Source: an uncultured Thalassotalea sp. (GTDB taxonomy: Bacteria; Pseudomonadota; Gammaproteobacteria; Enterobacterales; Alteromonadaceae). From it: a stretch of 64,000 nucleotides of DNA. Under the pieces are notes generated by a model. That model saw only the letters and a list, made by a program, of their open reading frames with translations, was not told the origin of the DNA and made no database searches. Within the stretch, counting starts at the first letter, position 1. Each line of letters begins with the position of its first letter. Positions 44,562-53,699 of the stretch are shown piece after piece. The stretch is taken from positions 310,001 to 374,000 of the forward strand of contig CANMZP010000001.1 in assembly GCA_947502355.1 (NCBI GenBank), given 5' to 3'. The position numbers were made by a program, and so were the translations under genes.

Positions 44562-47500
44562 ATGACTTCTCTGATCGATATCAGCCAAAAGTACAAAAGT
44601 TCAACTCGACTAGACAACGAAGCTTTCAATTATAAAGAATTTGTCGATAGTTTTATCCTTCACGGTACGGCTCTAAATGTCATAGATACAATCAGTCGTG
44701 ACTTCTCAAAAAGTGAACAACGTTGTTTTACCATTACCGGCCCTTACGGTACAGGTAAATCCACTGTTGCATTATACCTAACTCAATTATTATCAGATAA
44801 AAAGAGTGTCCGCACATACGCTAATTCGAAACTCCTAGAAAGCACGGGAAATGACGACTTTGCCAAAAGCTTTAATGTGAAAAAAGGTTGGAAAATTGTA
44901 AAGCACGTTTGTGGTTTGAATGTACCTTCCGCAACCATCACATGTTCAATTTTAAACACACTTGGTGAAGAATATATTGAAAGTGAGATTTTCAAGCTCA
45001 ATGATGATGAATGTCTAACTCGCATTGCTTCAGCTTTAGAGAAGGCTTCGAAAACAGATGGTATTCTGATTTTATTAGATGAGATGGGCAAAGCATTAGA
45101 TTTCCAATCTCGTGAAAATAAAGACTTATACTTTTTCCAAAACTTAGCTGATGTAATTCAAAAGTCTAAAACTCCGGCGATATTAATCGGTTTCCTACAC
45201 CAGGCATTTAGTGAATACTCAAAAGCTATGAATGCTTCAGCCCAAAAAGATTGGGCTAAGGTTCAAGGCCGCTATCGCGACATGGGCTACATTCCTTCAA
45301 TTGATGAATCCCTGGTCTTGATTGGTGATTCAATTGCTAAATCAGATGAAATGAATCAAAAACTCGCTGCAGAGTATACCCCTCTAGTATCTTCAGTTTT
45401 AAGCTATTTCCCATCGCAATCTAATCGTGATAAGCCGCTATTAAATTCCCTACCTCTTGATCCAATCGTGAGCTTATTATTGGGGCCAATCTCAAAAAGA
45501 AGCTTCTCTCAAAACGAGCGGAGCTTATTTGGATTTTTAGCCTCAAACGAAAAAATGGGTTTTAAGCAATTTTTGGAAGAGTTTTATCCTGAAAAGCTAG
45601 ATCTTGACACTCAAAAGCTAGAACTTTTTCACCCTGAGTCATTTTGGGATTACCTCCAACACAACCTGAACCACATCATTCTTGCTAGTTCTGATAGTAA
45701 AGTATGGTTAGAAGGCCAGGATGCAATTTATCGCGCTGAGCAAAAAGGTTCTGATCTTCATAGCAAGATCACTAAAACCATTGCCTTGCTGACTTTATTT
45801 GGTTTCCAGCATCAACTATTTGCTAAGCGAGAATTATTGGTTAACTACTTCACTTCTCGTGGTTTCGCTAAAAAAGAGGTTGCAACTGCAATAAAAGAGC
45901 TTGAAGAATGGACGGTAATCATTTACCGCCAAAAGCATGATGCCCTATTTGTTTTCCAAGGCAGCGATATTGATATTAACCAATTGATCTCTGATACAAT
46001 TGATGAGATCAAAAATGGTGTTGATTGGACTTCGCAAATAGCTCAGGCGAATAATATTTTAGCAACAGCACATTACCATAAAACAGGAACTATGCGCTGG
46101 GCACAGACCAAAATAGTTGGTAAACATAATATTTCTGAGTTAGAAAATATTGACTCTAATCCCGTTAGTGGTAATACATTTTTATGGTTTGTTCTACCTG
46201 TAGATGAGTTTCTATATATTAGAGCGAGGGAAAATGCTGAAAATAATGATCACATTGTATTAGGTGATCAAAGTCAATTTTCAATTTTGAAGGCTCAATC
46301 AATAGAACTGATTGCCTTGAACAAAGTACTTAAAGATCACAAAGAGTTCAATCACGACTTTTTTGCTAAGAATGAAATAAATCACCGTATTGAATTAGCC
46401 CAACAAGCAATTTATGAAGCGACTGAAAAGGCATTTAAAACCGCTAAATGGTCTTATAAAAACCTTGATCTTGAGAGTAAAGCATTAACTACCATCGCAT
46501 CGCTAATTGCAGATACAGTATTTAATAAAGCTCCCGTCATAAAAAACGAACTAGTTAACCGTTCTAAACCATCGGGTAGTGCCAACTCAGCAATTAAGAA
46601 ACTGCTAGTTGCTATGGCTGAAGATTACGATGAAGAAAATTTAGATTTCCCTGAGAGCAGTTTCCCTGCTGAAAAAGGTTTATATTTTTCTTGCCTGAAA
46701 AACAAAGAGCTACATAAAGAAACAGAAAATGGATTTGAATTCTGCGACCCTACAGATGCGAATTTAAGCGCCCTATTTGAAACTGCTAACGAATTAATTG
46801 CTAAGCGTGGCGACATTGTTTGGTTAAGTGATATTGATACTCTTTGGTCGCAAAAACCATATGGGGTCCCTAAAGGCATTAGATCCATCTGGATTTTAGC
46901 GTTTGTAATGACTCACCTAAAAGACTTTGCTTTTTTTGATAAAAACGATGCTACTAATGAGCAAATGTTTATCACAGCTCCAGATGAAGAGTTTGCTTTA
47001 AAATTAATGCAAAAGCCGTCTTTTGTTGGTGTACAGCTGGTAAAAGTTGATAAAGAGAAGACCGTTTACTTAAACCAGCTTGCAGAAGCATTACCAAACT
47101 TTAAAGGCGAGCCTACTCCGCTAGCGGTTGCACAAGGATACATTACATTGTTTGGTAACTTATCAACTTGGACTCGAAATACTAAGTCGTTATCGAAATC
47201 CGCTAAAGACTTTATTTTGCATTCTAAATCGGCTTCAGATCCTAATGATTACTTATTTAGTAAGTTGAGCGCTTTATTCCCGAATAAATCAATTATTGAA
47301 ATCAAAGCTGATGATTTAAGAACCGTCTTAAATGAATTGACTCGTGCTCATCAAGAAATGGTGCGAGCGTTTAAACATGAAGTTACTAAGTACCTTCCAA
47401 GCGACAGATCTCTACTCACTCAATGTACCAATGTTTCGACGTTTTCTACTGACGCTAAATTACAAACATTTGCGCAAAGACTAAGTGAGTTTGCTAGCAA

Positions 47501-47783
47501 TGATAATTGGGCTTCGAATATTATTTCCCTACTTTCAGGAAAAGCCGAGCGTAATTGGGACGATAATGCGATTAACAAGGCTAAAGCCGAACTTATTGGT
47601 ATGATAGAGCGCTTTAAACTAGCAAACTACCAAGCATTATTTAAAGGAATTAACTTCAAAGATGTGACGACAGACTTTGAAAATGAAATTTCAAATGTAA
47701 AGACTTCTATTTCTTCATTAAAAGAACACGAAAAAAGAGCTATTTTAATGACATTGTTAGATGAGATGACAAAATCAGAATAA
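44562..47783 (+). CDS. sspC: SspC, large P-loop ATPase of DNA phosphorothioation
   Basis: A 1073-residue ATPase. Walker A is GPYGTGKST at 60-68 and Walker B is ILLDEMGKALD at 169-179, followed by IGFLHQAFSEYS. In known Ssp systems SspC supplies the ATPase activity of the ssDNA phosphorothioation complex. The ATG giving MTSLIDISQ was chosen because GGAG lies nine bases before it; an ATG 15 bases upstream overlaps sspB. A related but longer ATPase ends the divergent operon. Confidence 0.85.
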   Translation: MTSLIDISQKYKSSTRLDNEAFNYKEFVDSFILHGTALNVIDTISRDFSKSEQRCFTITGPYGTGKSTVALYLTQLLSDKKSVRTYANSKLLESTGNDDFAKSFNVKKGWKIVKHVCGLNVPSATITCSILNTLGEEYIESEIFKLNDDECLTRIASALEKASKTDGILILLDEMGKALDFQSRENKDLYFFQNLADVIQKSKTPAILIGFLHQAFSEYSKAMNASAQKDWAKVQGRYRDMGYIPSIDESLVLIGDSIAKSDEMNQKLAAEYTPLVSSVLSYFPSQSNRDKPLLNSLPLDPIVSLLLGPISKRSFSQNERSLFGFLASNEKMGFKQFLEEFYPEKLDLDTQKLELFHPESFWDYLQHNLNHIILASSDSKVWLEGQDAIYRAEQKGSDLHSKITKTIALLTLFGFQHQLFAKRELLVNYFTSRGFAKKEVATAIKELEEWTVIIYRQKHDALFVFQGSDIDINQLISDTIDEIKNGVDWTSQIAQANNILATAHYHKTGTMRWAQTKIVGKHNISELENIDSNPVSGNTFLWFVLPVDEFLYIRARENAENNDHIVLGDQSQFSILKAQSIELIALNKVLKDHKEFNHDFFAKNEINHRIELAQQAIYEATEKAFKTAKWSYKNLDLESKALTTIASLIADTVFNKAPVIKNELVNRSKPSGSANSAIKKLLVAMAEDYDEENLDFPESSFPAEKGLYFSCLKNKELHKETENGFEFCDPTDANLSALFETANELIAKRGDIVWLSDIDTLWSQKPYGVPKGIRSIWILAFVMTHLKDFAFFDKNDATNEQMFITAPDEEFALKLMQKPSFVGVQLVKVDKEKTVYLNQLAEALPNFKGEPTPLAVAQGYITLFGNLSTWTRNTKSLSKSAKDFILHSKSASDPNDYLFSKLSALFPNKSIIEIKADDLRTVLNELTRAHQEMVRAFKHEVTKYLPSDRSLLTQCTNVSTFSTDAKLQTFAQRLSEFASNDNWASNIISLLSGKAERNWDDNAINKAKAELIGMIERFKLANYQALFKGINFKDVTTDFENEISNVKTSISSLKEHEKRAILMTLLDEMTKSE

Positions 47784-47801
47784 CCACCAAGAGGATTGAA
47801 A

Positions 47802-48908
47802 ATGTCTGATAAAAAAACACTTCATGTACTAGGACTATCTGGTGGTAAAGATAGTGCCGCTCTTGCGATGTACATGCGAGACAATTACCCAGAGCTAGAT
47901 ATTCAGTATTATTTTACTGATACGGGTAAAGAACTGCCTGAAGTAATTGACTTTGTTAATCGACTTGAAGGGTATTTAGGAAAGGAAATAATTGATCCTT
48001 ACGAGGAAGTTTTCTCATCTAACAGGAAGAAGAAAGACTTTGATTATCACCTAGCAAAGCATAAGAATTACCTTCCTTCGCCACAAGCTCGTTGGTGTAC
48101 AATTCAGATGAAGCTTGTCCCATTTGAAATGTGGATAGAAAAAAAGCGTAAAGAAGAAGGCTATGATGAGGTTATTTCCTATGTTGGTATCCGAGCTGAC
48201 GAGCCGGCTCGAACAGGATTTTTAACAAACTCAAATAATGAAGAGTACCTAAAAATCCGTATGCCATTTAGAGAAGACGGTCTCAACAAAAAAGATATTT
48301 TTGATATTTTACAAGGCGCTGATCTTTTAGCTGATACGGAAGAAGTAATTAATTATCGAAAATTGTTTATCGATCCACAAAGCAATATGCCTGTTGAGCC
48401 CTCTGAAAAAGAAATCATCAATCATTTTGAAACAGAGATTTTAAATATATCCAATTCAACCTACAAAAGTGCGAATCTAACGGTTGAGCTTTATCGCAAA
48501 ATTGTTGAAGCAATGGATGTGGGCAAACCTGGTTACTACGGTTGGCGATCAAGAAGTGGATGTACTTTCTGTTTTTATCAGCAGAAAATCGAATGGGTAA
48601 GGCTTAAACAAATCTATCCTGCCGCTTTTGACGAAGCGAAGGGCTACGAAAAAACAGCTGAAGAAAAACGTCCTGATGGTACATTCTATTGGTTAGGTAA
48701 AGATACCCCACTCTCTACACTTGAAGATAAAGAGCGCATAGAACAAATTGAGGCTAATCATGAAAAGCGCATGGCTCGTTTTATCAAAAAGGCAAAACGC
48801 CGCCAAAATCAGTTACAGATTAATTTTGTTAATATAGAAACTGAAGTTATGGATGAAGCATATGACGAAGTGGAAGGTGGTGGTGCTTGTGTAACTTGTT
48901 ACAAATAG
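47802..48908 (+). CDS. sspD: SspD, PAPS-reductase-like (DndC-like) ATP pyrophosphatase
   Basis: A 368-residue member of the ATP-pyrophosphatase/PAPS reductase superfamily. The PP-loop is SGGKDS at residues 13-18. Cysteines in RWCTIQMK, GCTFCFYQ and the C-terminal GACVTCYK could bind an iron-sulfur cluster, as in DndC. The protein is expected to activate the backbone phosphate with ATP for sulfur insertion. The ATG follows AAGAGG by seven bases. It is the last gene of sspB-C-D, 18 bases after sspC. Confidence 0.9.
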   Translation: MSDKKTLHVLGLSGGKDSAALAMYMRDNYPELDIQYYFTDTGKELPEVIDFVNRLEGYLGKEIIDPYEEVFSSNRKKKDFDYHLAKHKNYLPSPQARWCTIQMKLVPFEMWIEKKRKEEGYDEVISYVGIRADEPARTGFLTNSNNEEYLKIRMPFREDGLNKKDIFDILQGADLLADTEEVINYRKLFIDPQSNMPVEPSEKEIINHFETEILNISNSTYKSANLTVELYRKIVEAMDVGKPGYYGWRSRSGCTFCFYQQKIEWVRLKQIYPAAFDEAKGYEKTAEEKRPDGTFYWLGKDTPLSTLEDKERIEQIEANHEKRMARFIKKAKRRQNQLQINFVNIETEVMDEAYDEVEGGGACVTCYK

Positions 48909-48912
48909 ACGC

Positions 48913-49107
48913 CTACCTTAAATAAGTGTTCTTGGGGTCTTCATTTATTTCGAAAGATCCCATTCTTTCAGTTGCATTACACTTTTCGCATATAGTAGTT
49001 ATGGCCGAATGAGAATGACATCGGCCATCATCTAGCATATTTCCTAGAAATGCCCTTGGTGAATATACAAAAGTTTTATTACAAAAATCGCATCTGTACC
49101 TAGTCAA
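48913..49107 (-). CDS. Small zinc-ribbon protein between sspD and sspA
   Basis: A 64-residue protein with CDFC near the N-terminus and CEKC about 30 residues later, giving a four-cysteine zinc ribbon; extra His and Cys residues lie between (GRCHSHS). The only start seen is a TTG, and a stop codon closes the frame just upstream. It lies 83 bp beyond sspA on the same strand and so may be co-transcribed with it. Function unknown. The metal motif is the main argument that it is real. Confidence 0.55.
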   Translation of the reverse strand: MTRYRCDFCNKTFVYSPRAFLGNMLDDGRCHSHSAITTICEKCNATERMGSFEINEDPKNTYLR

Positions 49108-49190
49108 ATTACATTACCCGAATCTTTTTTAAGGTAATAATAACGATTAGTTCAAAAGAGCTTATAATTCAAGGGCTAAAGGCATTGTAA

Positions 49191-50312
49191 TTAATTCAAT
49201 TGGCATTTATCAATCATAGAAGCAATAGACCTAACATCATCTAATGAGATGTCTAAAGGAAAACTGATCCTGAAAGTTTGATCAGCCATCTCCCGACTGA
49301 GTCCTATCGAAGTTAACACATGAGATGCTTTTATTTCCTTAGAAGAACATGCTGAACCTTGAGATAAACAGATACCCTCACGGTAACCTTGCAATAAATC
49401 GCTCACGTTTACTTTTGGCAGAGTGATAGAAATACAACTTTCTAAAGCTTGCCCCCCATTAACGATGAAAGGAACATTTCTAGCTTCAAGCTCCTTTATC
49501 AAGTGTGTTTTAATTCCGCATTTTGCAAACGATTTATATTTTTGTGGAAAATGAGTTATCGCAGAACCGAATCCTAAAATTAAAGGGGCCGCAACCGTAC
49601 CTCCTCTTAAGCCTTCTTCCTGTCCTGCACCATGAATCACCGGTTGCAAATTTTTCTGTCTTTGATCACGAATGTAGATAGCCCCAATTCCTTTTGGGCC
49701 CGCAATCTTATGTGCTGAAATAGATAATAAATCAATATTCATATCATCTACATCAATCTTCAATTTTCCGAAACTTTGTGCTGCATCACTATGAAATAGA
49801 ACGCCATTTTCAAAGCAAACTTCTCCTATTTCATCAATTGGATTGATGGTACCTAATTCATTATTTACATGCATAATTGAAACAAGAGCAGTACCCTCAG
49901 TAATGCAATTTTTAACGGCTTCTGAAGAGATAACACCATTTTCATCTGGCTTTAAATACGTAACTTCATAACCTATAGAGTCTAAGTAAGAACAGATGTT
50001 TAAAATACACTTATGTTCTATTTCACTCGTAATAATATGCTTTTTATCTTTAAACTGCACATCACCTAAAACGATACTTTTAAGAGCTATATTATTAGAT
50101 TCTGTTGCCCCGCTCGTAAAGATTATCTCACTAGGTAACGCACCTATTTCGTCCGCAAGCTGTTCTCTTATTTTCTGAATACTCTTATCGGCATTTACTC
50201 CTAATGAATGATTAGAAGATGGATTTGCAAAACATTCATCAAATGCTTGGTTAAGGGCTGTTTTTACTTCGGGTAAAAGAGGATATGAAGCGGCGGTATC
50301 TAAGTAAAGCAT
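49191..50312 (-). CDS. sspA: SspA-type cysteine desulfurase
   Basis: A 373-residue class V aminotransferase-fold PLP enzyme that takes sulfur from cysteine as a persulfide. The PLP lysine is K202 in SAHKIAG, the cofactor-stacking His is H100 in SEIEHKC, and the catalytic Cys is C322 in SQGSACSSKE. The family motif TSGATESNNIAL is intact. Location beside sspB-C-D, away from any isc genes, identifies it as the dedicated sulfur donor of the phosphorothioation machine. It runs convergent to sspD, an inverted placement relative to the simple sspABCD order. Confidence 0.87.
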   Translation of the reverse strand: MLYLDTAASYPLLPEVKTALNQAFDECFANPSSNHSLGVNADKSIQKIREQLADEIGALPSEIIFTSGATESNNIALKSIVLGDVQFKDKKHIITSEIEHKCILNICSYLDSIGYEVTYLKPDENGVISSEAVKNCITEGTALVSIMHVNNELGTINPIDEIGEVCFENGVLFHSDAAQSFGKLKIDVDDMNIDLLSISAHKIAGPKGIGAIYIRDQRQKNLQPVIHGAGQEEGLRGGTVAAPLILGFGSAITHFPQKYKSFAKCGIKTHLIKELEARNVPFIVNGGQALESCISITLPKVNVSDLLQGYREGICLSQGSACSSKEIKASHVLTSIGLSREMADQTFRISFPLDISLDDVRSIASMIDKCQLN

Positions 50313-50427
50313 AGCTCGATATAAGATTAGAAATTAGATTTCAATATATTATCCTTAATAGCGCTTTCAAACCATTACTTTTTAATTTGCACTACACTAA
50401 TTAGATCATGATTTATTCTTAAAATGA

Positions 50428-51348
50428 GTGCTTTTAGTGTTCTACCTCTCAATTGTTTTTCTTATCGTTTTGGGTTACTTAGCCCAATCCATTGGCTTGT
50501 GCATGGTTAGAGGTGTAAATGAATTGAAGTCTGGTAAACCAGAGTTTTTAATTGCTATTTTACTTAGTGGTGTTTTTATTTGGTTACCGGCGGGCTTTGC
50601 GTTGTTGTTTGATATTCAAGTGCCTTTTAAATCTTCAAACCTTCACTTAAGTTTTCTTGTTGGTGGGTTAATATTTGGTATTGGTACAGCCTTTAATCAA
50701 GGCTGTGGGGTATCAACCATAAGTAAGCTATGTCGCGGTGATGTTAAAATGATCGCAACCATTTTAGGCTGGCTTATTGGTTGGGTTTTGCTTGATATGG
50801 TTTATCTACCTTTACACACCGAGCCCTTTGTCCTTTCTTCTACGGTTCACTATTCCATTTTAATTGCATTGTCCTTTATATTTCTAATTTGGGTATTATT
50901 TAGCAAGGTTGAGCGAAAAAAATTGTGGTTCAGTATGTTTGGCATTGGTATTTTAGCAGGGCTTGTATTTATCTATGAGCCTAAATGGCCGCCAAGCGGA
51001 TTACTGCAATCATTGAGCGATGTGGCCTTAGGCAATGTGAATGGCGACTGGCCATCAAATGATCGTTTTCTATTAATCATAGGTCTAATGTTCGGCATGT
51101 TTATAGCAGCTTGGCGAACTAAACGTTTCGAGTTTTTACCAACAAATTTTAGACAAATTGCCTTCCATTTAATTGCTGGAATATTTATGGGAATAGGAGC
51201 ATCAATAGCAAAGGGCGGGAATGATTCTCAGCTTTTATTAGCCTTACCATCATTGTCTCCCGCTGGTGCTTTAGCCATATTTGGAATCGTAGTTGGTATT
51301 TATTTGGGTATATTGATAAAAGATAAATTCAAAGCACATAATATTTGA
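50428..51348 (+). CDS. YeeE/YedE-family sulfur transport protein
   Basis: A 306-residue inner-membrane protein with about nine helices. Two repeated motifs fit the YeeE/YedE (TsuA-like) family: GIGTAFNQGCGVSTISKL near residue 90, with its key Cys, and GIGASIAKGGNDSQLLLALP near 265, where the expected Cys is replaced by Gly-Gly. Family members move thiosulfate or other sulfur compounds. The frame begins at GTG because a stop lies just before it. It is divergent from sspA by 115 bp, which suggests a sulfur-supply role for phosphorothioation; that link is inference. Confidence 0.8.
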   Translation: MLLVFYLSIVFLIVLGYLAQSIGLCMVRGVNELKSGKPEFLIAILLSGVFIWLPAGFALLFDIQVPFKSSNLHLSFLVGGLIFGIGTAFNQGCGVSTISKLCRGDVKMIATILGWLIGWVLLDMVYLPLHTEPFVLSSTVHYSILIALSFIFLIWVLFSKVERKKLWFSMFGIGILAGLVFIYEPKWPPSGLLQSLSDVALGNVNGDWPSNDRFLLIIGLMFGMFIAAWRTKRFEFLPTNFRQIAFHLIAGIFMGIGASIAKGGNDSQLLLALPSLSPAGALAIFGIVVGIYLGILIKDKFKAHNI

Positions 51349-51382
51349 AGCTTAACAACTACAGGAATTTGCCTTGAAGTCA

Positions 51383-51727
51383 TTATTGTTTTTCTGATTC
51401 TCTAATAAAAGTTAATGTCTCATCTAAAACCTTATCAGAATCAACAATCAGTTTTAAAGCAGGCTTTCCACGCTCTAAACCAACTGATGGATATGTATTA
51501 CTATGCCGCCCTTGCTCTGCTTCATATTCAATATAATTTGTTGGTATTAAGTCTGTCTTAAAATAATAAGGAAGCCAAATAATCATATGCTCTTCGTTCT
51601 GTGGGGCATCTGTTTGAACGACCATTTCTAAATCACTTCGCAATTGCCATGCTATTACTTTTTTGGTTTTTCGGATATGTTCACCGAATACTTCAATTAT
51701 TTGATTTATAGCTTTATCTAAGTTCAT
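51383..51727 (-). CDS. Small protein of unknown function
   Basis: A 114-residue soluble protein with a mixed alpha/beta look (ITKKVIAWQLRSDLEMVV-like strand, WLPYYFKTDLIP, GLERGKPALKLIVDS). I do not recognise the family. It follows the 254-residue unknown gene by nine bases in the same direction, so they form a two-gene operon. No motif for catalysis or membrane insertion is visible. Confidence 0.65.
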   Translation of the reverse strand: MNLDKAINQIIEVFGEHIRKTKKVIAWQLRSDLEMVVQTDAPQNEEHMIIWLPYYFKTDLIPTNYIEYEAEQGRHSNTYPSVGLERGKPALKLIVDSDKVLDETLTFIRESEKQ

Positions 51728-51736
51728 GAAAACCCT

Positions 51737-52501
51737 TTATAAATTTATTGTTCTTGAAAAATAATTAGTTTCTTCCAGGTGATAGTCGCTTAATTTTATA
51801 TTCAAATAAGTGTTTATTGGTACAAACTCATTATTTTCTTCGATAAATAAAACCATTTCGACGTTTTTCGAATTTATGTATTCATAAGCTCGTTTATACT
51901 TTTCTATTTGATTAACTGTAAATTTTTCAACTAGCAGGCAGGTTTTAAAAATAAACTGTCTTTCACTTGCTCGAATAGTGCATACAATCACATAGTTTTT
52001 AAAAACTAAGTGAACTGTTTCTCCAAATCTATCGAATGAATAATTATTATTAGAGAGCCAAACGATGAAATCAGTAATAAAATCACCAATATTCGATAAT
52101 TTTTCAATATTTGTTCTTTGAAGAAATCTTATTAGAAAATGCTCATGCAAAAAGAAATTGGATTCTAAATATTGATAGCCCTGACTTTTTCGTGCCAGTG
52201 ACTTTGTATTAAGGATTTCTATCACAATTTGGCAAAGATCCCCTACACCTTCAACTCTAATCATATCAGGATTAATTGCAACCAACTCTGAAACAAAGTG
52301 CCAACTTAATCTCTGATTAATTTTATTATCAAAAAGTAATAAATCACCATACGTAGAAATCACGTCACGATTAAAGTTAATTAACCTCTTCTTGGTTTTA
52401 TTTGCAGAGTCACCGAGCAACTTGTCATTTAACTCATCCAATCTTGTTGAGGCTTTTCTAAAAATCCCTTTAATTTCCGCTTTTGCTATCGATTTATGCA
52501 T
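51737..52501 (-). CDS. Protein of unknown function
   Basis: A 254-residue soluble protein, mainly helical in its first 150 residues (LDELNDKLLGDSANKTKKRL, HEHFLIRFLQRTNIEKL). The C-terminal part is more strand-like (HLVFKNYVIVCTIRASERQFIF). I recognise no family. It is AT-rich like the rest of the island and is followed at once by the 114-residue unknown gene. Position suggests an accessory or defence gene, nothing more. Confidence 0.65.
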   Translation of the reverse strand: MHKSIAKAEIKGIFRKASTRLDELNDKLLGDSANKTKKRLINFNRDVISTYGDLLLFDNKINQRLSWHFVSELVAINPDMIRVEGVGDLCQIVIEILNTKSLARKSQGYQYLESNFFLHEHFLIRFLQRTNIEKLSNIGDFITDFIVWLSNNNYSFDRFGETVHLVFKNYVIVCTIRASERQFIFKTCLLVEKFTVNQIEKYKRAYEYINSKNVEMVLFIEENNEFVPINTYLNIKLSDYHLEETNYFSRTINL

Positions 52502-52531
52502 TAGCTCATCCTTTGTTGAGACATTCTATTT

Positions 52532-52621
52532 TTAAGAAAAATTTATCGATTGTTTTGAATACCCAGGCGCAATCGCCAAGTTTTCAGCGCCAAATAAGGT
52601 TTGCCGCTTTAGTTCAATCAT
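52532..52621 (-). pseudogene. Stray 3' end of a WYL-regulator gene
   Basis: On the minus strand this reads RQTLFGAENLAIAPGYS and then diverges to KQSINFS and a stop. The intact WYL gene 1.1 kb away ends with the same RQTLFGAENLAIAPGY, and the DNA is nearly identical over about 45 bases. It is a copied or left-over 3' end, which points to recombination or gene replacement at this edge of the island. Confidence 0.75.
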
Positions 52622-52652
52622 TCCCTATTTAAAACGTACTGCGCTAAATAGA

Positions 52653-53651
52653 CTAATAAAGAGCAACCAACTGTTTGCACAAATCAGTGGTTTTTAGCTG
52701 AATATCTTCACTGTACCCTTCACTTGGAATCGTTTTCGTTTCAATTAGGCCAAAAAAGTTGGCAAAATGCCTAAATACCCAGTTTTGATAAGCATTATCG
52801 ACGAGTACCTCGGCAGGTAGATAATCATCGCCAATTTCCAATAATATTGCCGGAAATGCTTGGATAAATTGTTTACTGTACCACTGCTGATCTCGCCATA
52901 CGTTGCCGTATTTGGCAAGCATATACAAACTAAACCCGACGCTTTGTTGGATAAATTTATACGCTTCATCGTAGCTGCTATAGGCCCAGTTAAATTGTTG
53001 GCAGTAATTGTCGAACAGCTCTTCAAACAAAATGGTGTTTAATGCCTGTTCATTTGGGCTTTGCTTGATGAGATCTTTTAATTTATTGGTTAATACAAAC
53101 CTGCCTTTGTATTTGCGAATAAATTTGCCCATTTCCATCAGTATGCGAACCACATTTAAATCAAGAAAGTCTTCTTCTTTGTTCACCTTAAAGGTGAACT
53201 TATCGGGTTTAAAACGACTGTTGTATGTTTGATAAAGCTCTTGGCAAAACGCTCTTGGCAAGTTGCCTTTCGCGGTTGCTTTTACTCCGTCACCGATAAA
53301 ATCGATTAACGCATTCGCAAGGAACAATGCATTTACTTGCTCGCTCTGTAGCGTAAATTGTGGCATTAATTGGAATGCACAATTATCGAGCGGCGATGAT
53401 AAAACGTCATGCATTTGGTGCGGTGATAAGCCGTGAAACTCTTCAAGTCCACGACTATTTTGTTGCGCCATTAATTCATCGGCTCGCTGTTGTAGCGCTT
53501 CAAGTATCTCGGCACTATCGATGTTTAGTTCATCAACAAAGTCTTGATCAATCGGGCTGGTCGGGGTTGGCCCATCTAATAAATAACAACATTTTTTGTA
53601 TTTTTTTCCGCTGCCGCATGGGCATGGATCATTCCTTCCTATATGAGCCAT
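52653..53651 (-). CDS. SEC-C motif protein
   Basis: A 332-residue protein with an N-terminal SEC-C zinc motif, NDPCPCGSGKKYKKCC, at residues 6-21. In this family the motif is often a small metal-binding docking module fused to varied domains. The remaining 300 residues are helical and rich in aromatic residues; I do not recognise them. It lies 48 bp after the WYL regulator on the same strand and between the WYL gene and its stray 3' end, so it may have arrived with them. Confidence 0.8.
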   Translation of the reverse strand: MAHIGRNDPCPCGSGKKYKKCCYLLDGPTPTSPIDQDFVDELNIDSAEILEALQQRADELMAQQNSRGLEEFHGLSPHQMHDVLSSPLDNCAFQLMPQFTLQSEQVNALFLANALIDFIGDGVKATAKGNLPRAFCQELYQTYNSRFKPDKFTFKVNKEEDFLDLNVVRILMEMGKFIRKYKGRFVLTNKLKDLIKQSPNEQALNTILFEELFDNYCQQFNWAYSSYDEAYKFIQQSVGFSLYMLAKYGNVWRDQQWYSKQFIQAFPAILLEIGDDYLPAEVLVDNAYQNWVFRHFANFFGLIETKTIPSEGYSEDIQLKTTDLCKQLVALY

Positions 53652-53699
53652 TGATTATATTCTCTATGTGTTGATTTTTATGAAACTATGTCGTTTATC

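Noticed and set aside
49191-50312. Housekeeping IscS or NifS role for the cysteine desulfurase
   Set aside because: No iscU, iscA or suf genes are nearby, and it lies against sspB-C-D, so the SspA role is more likely.
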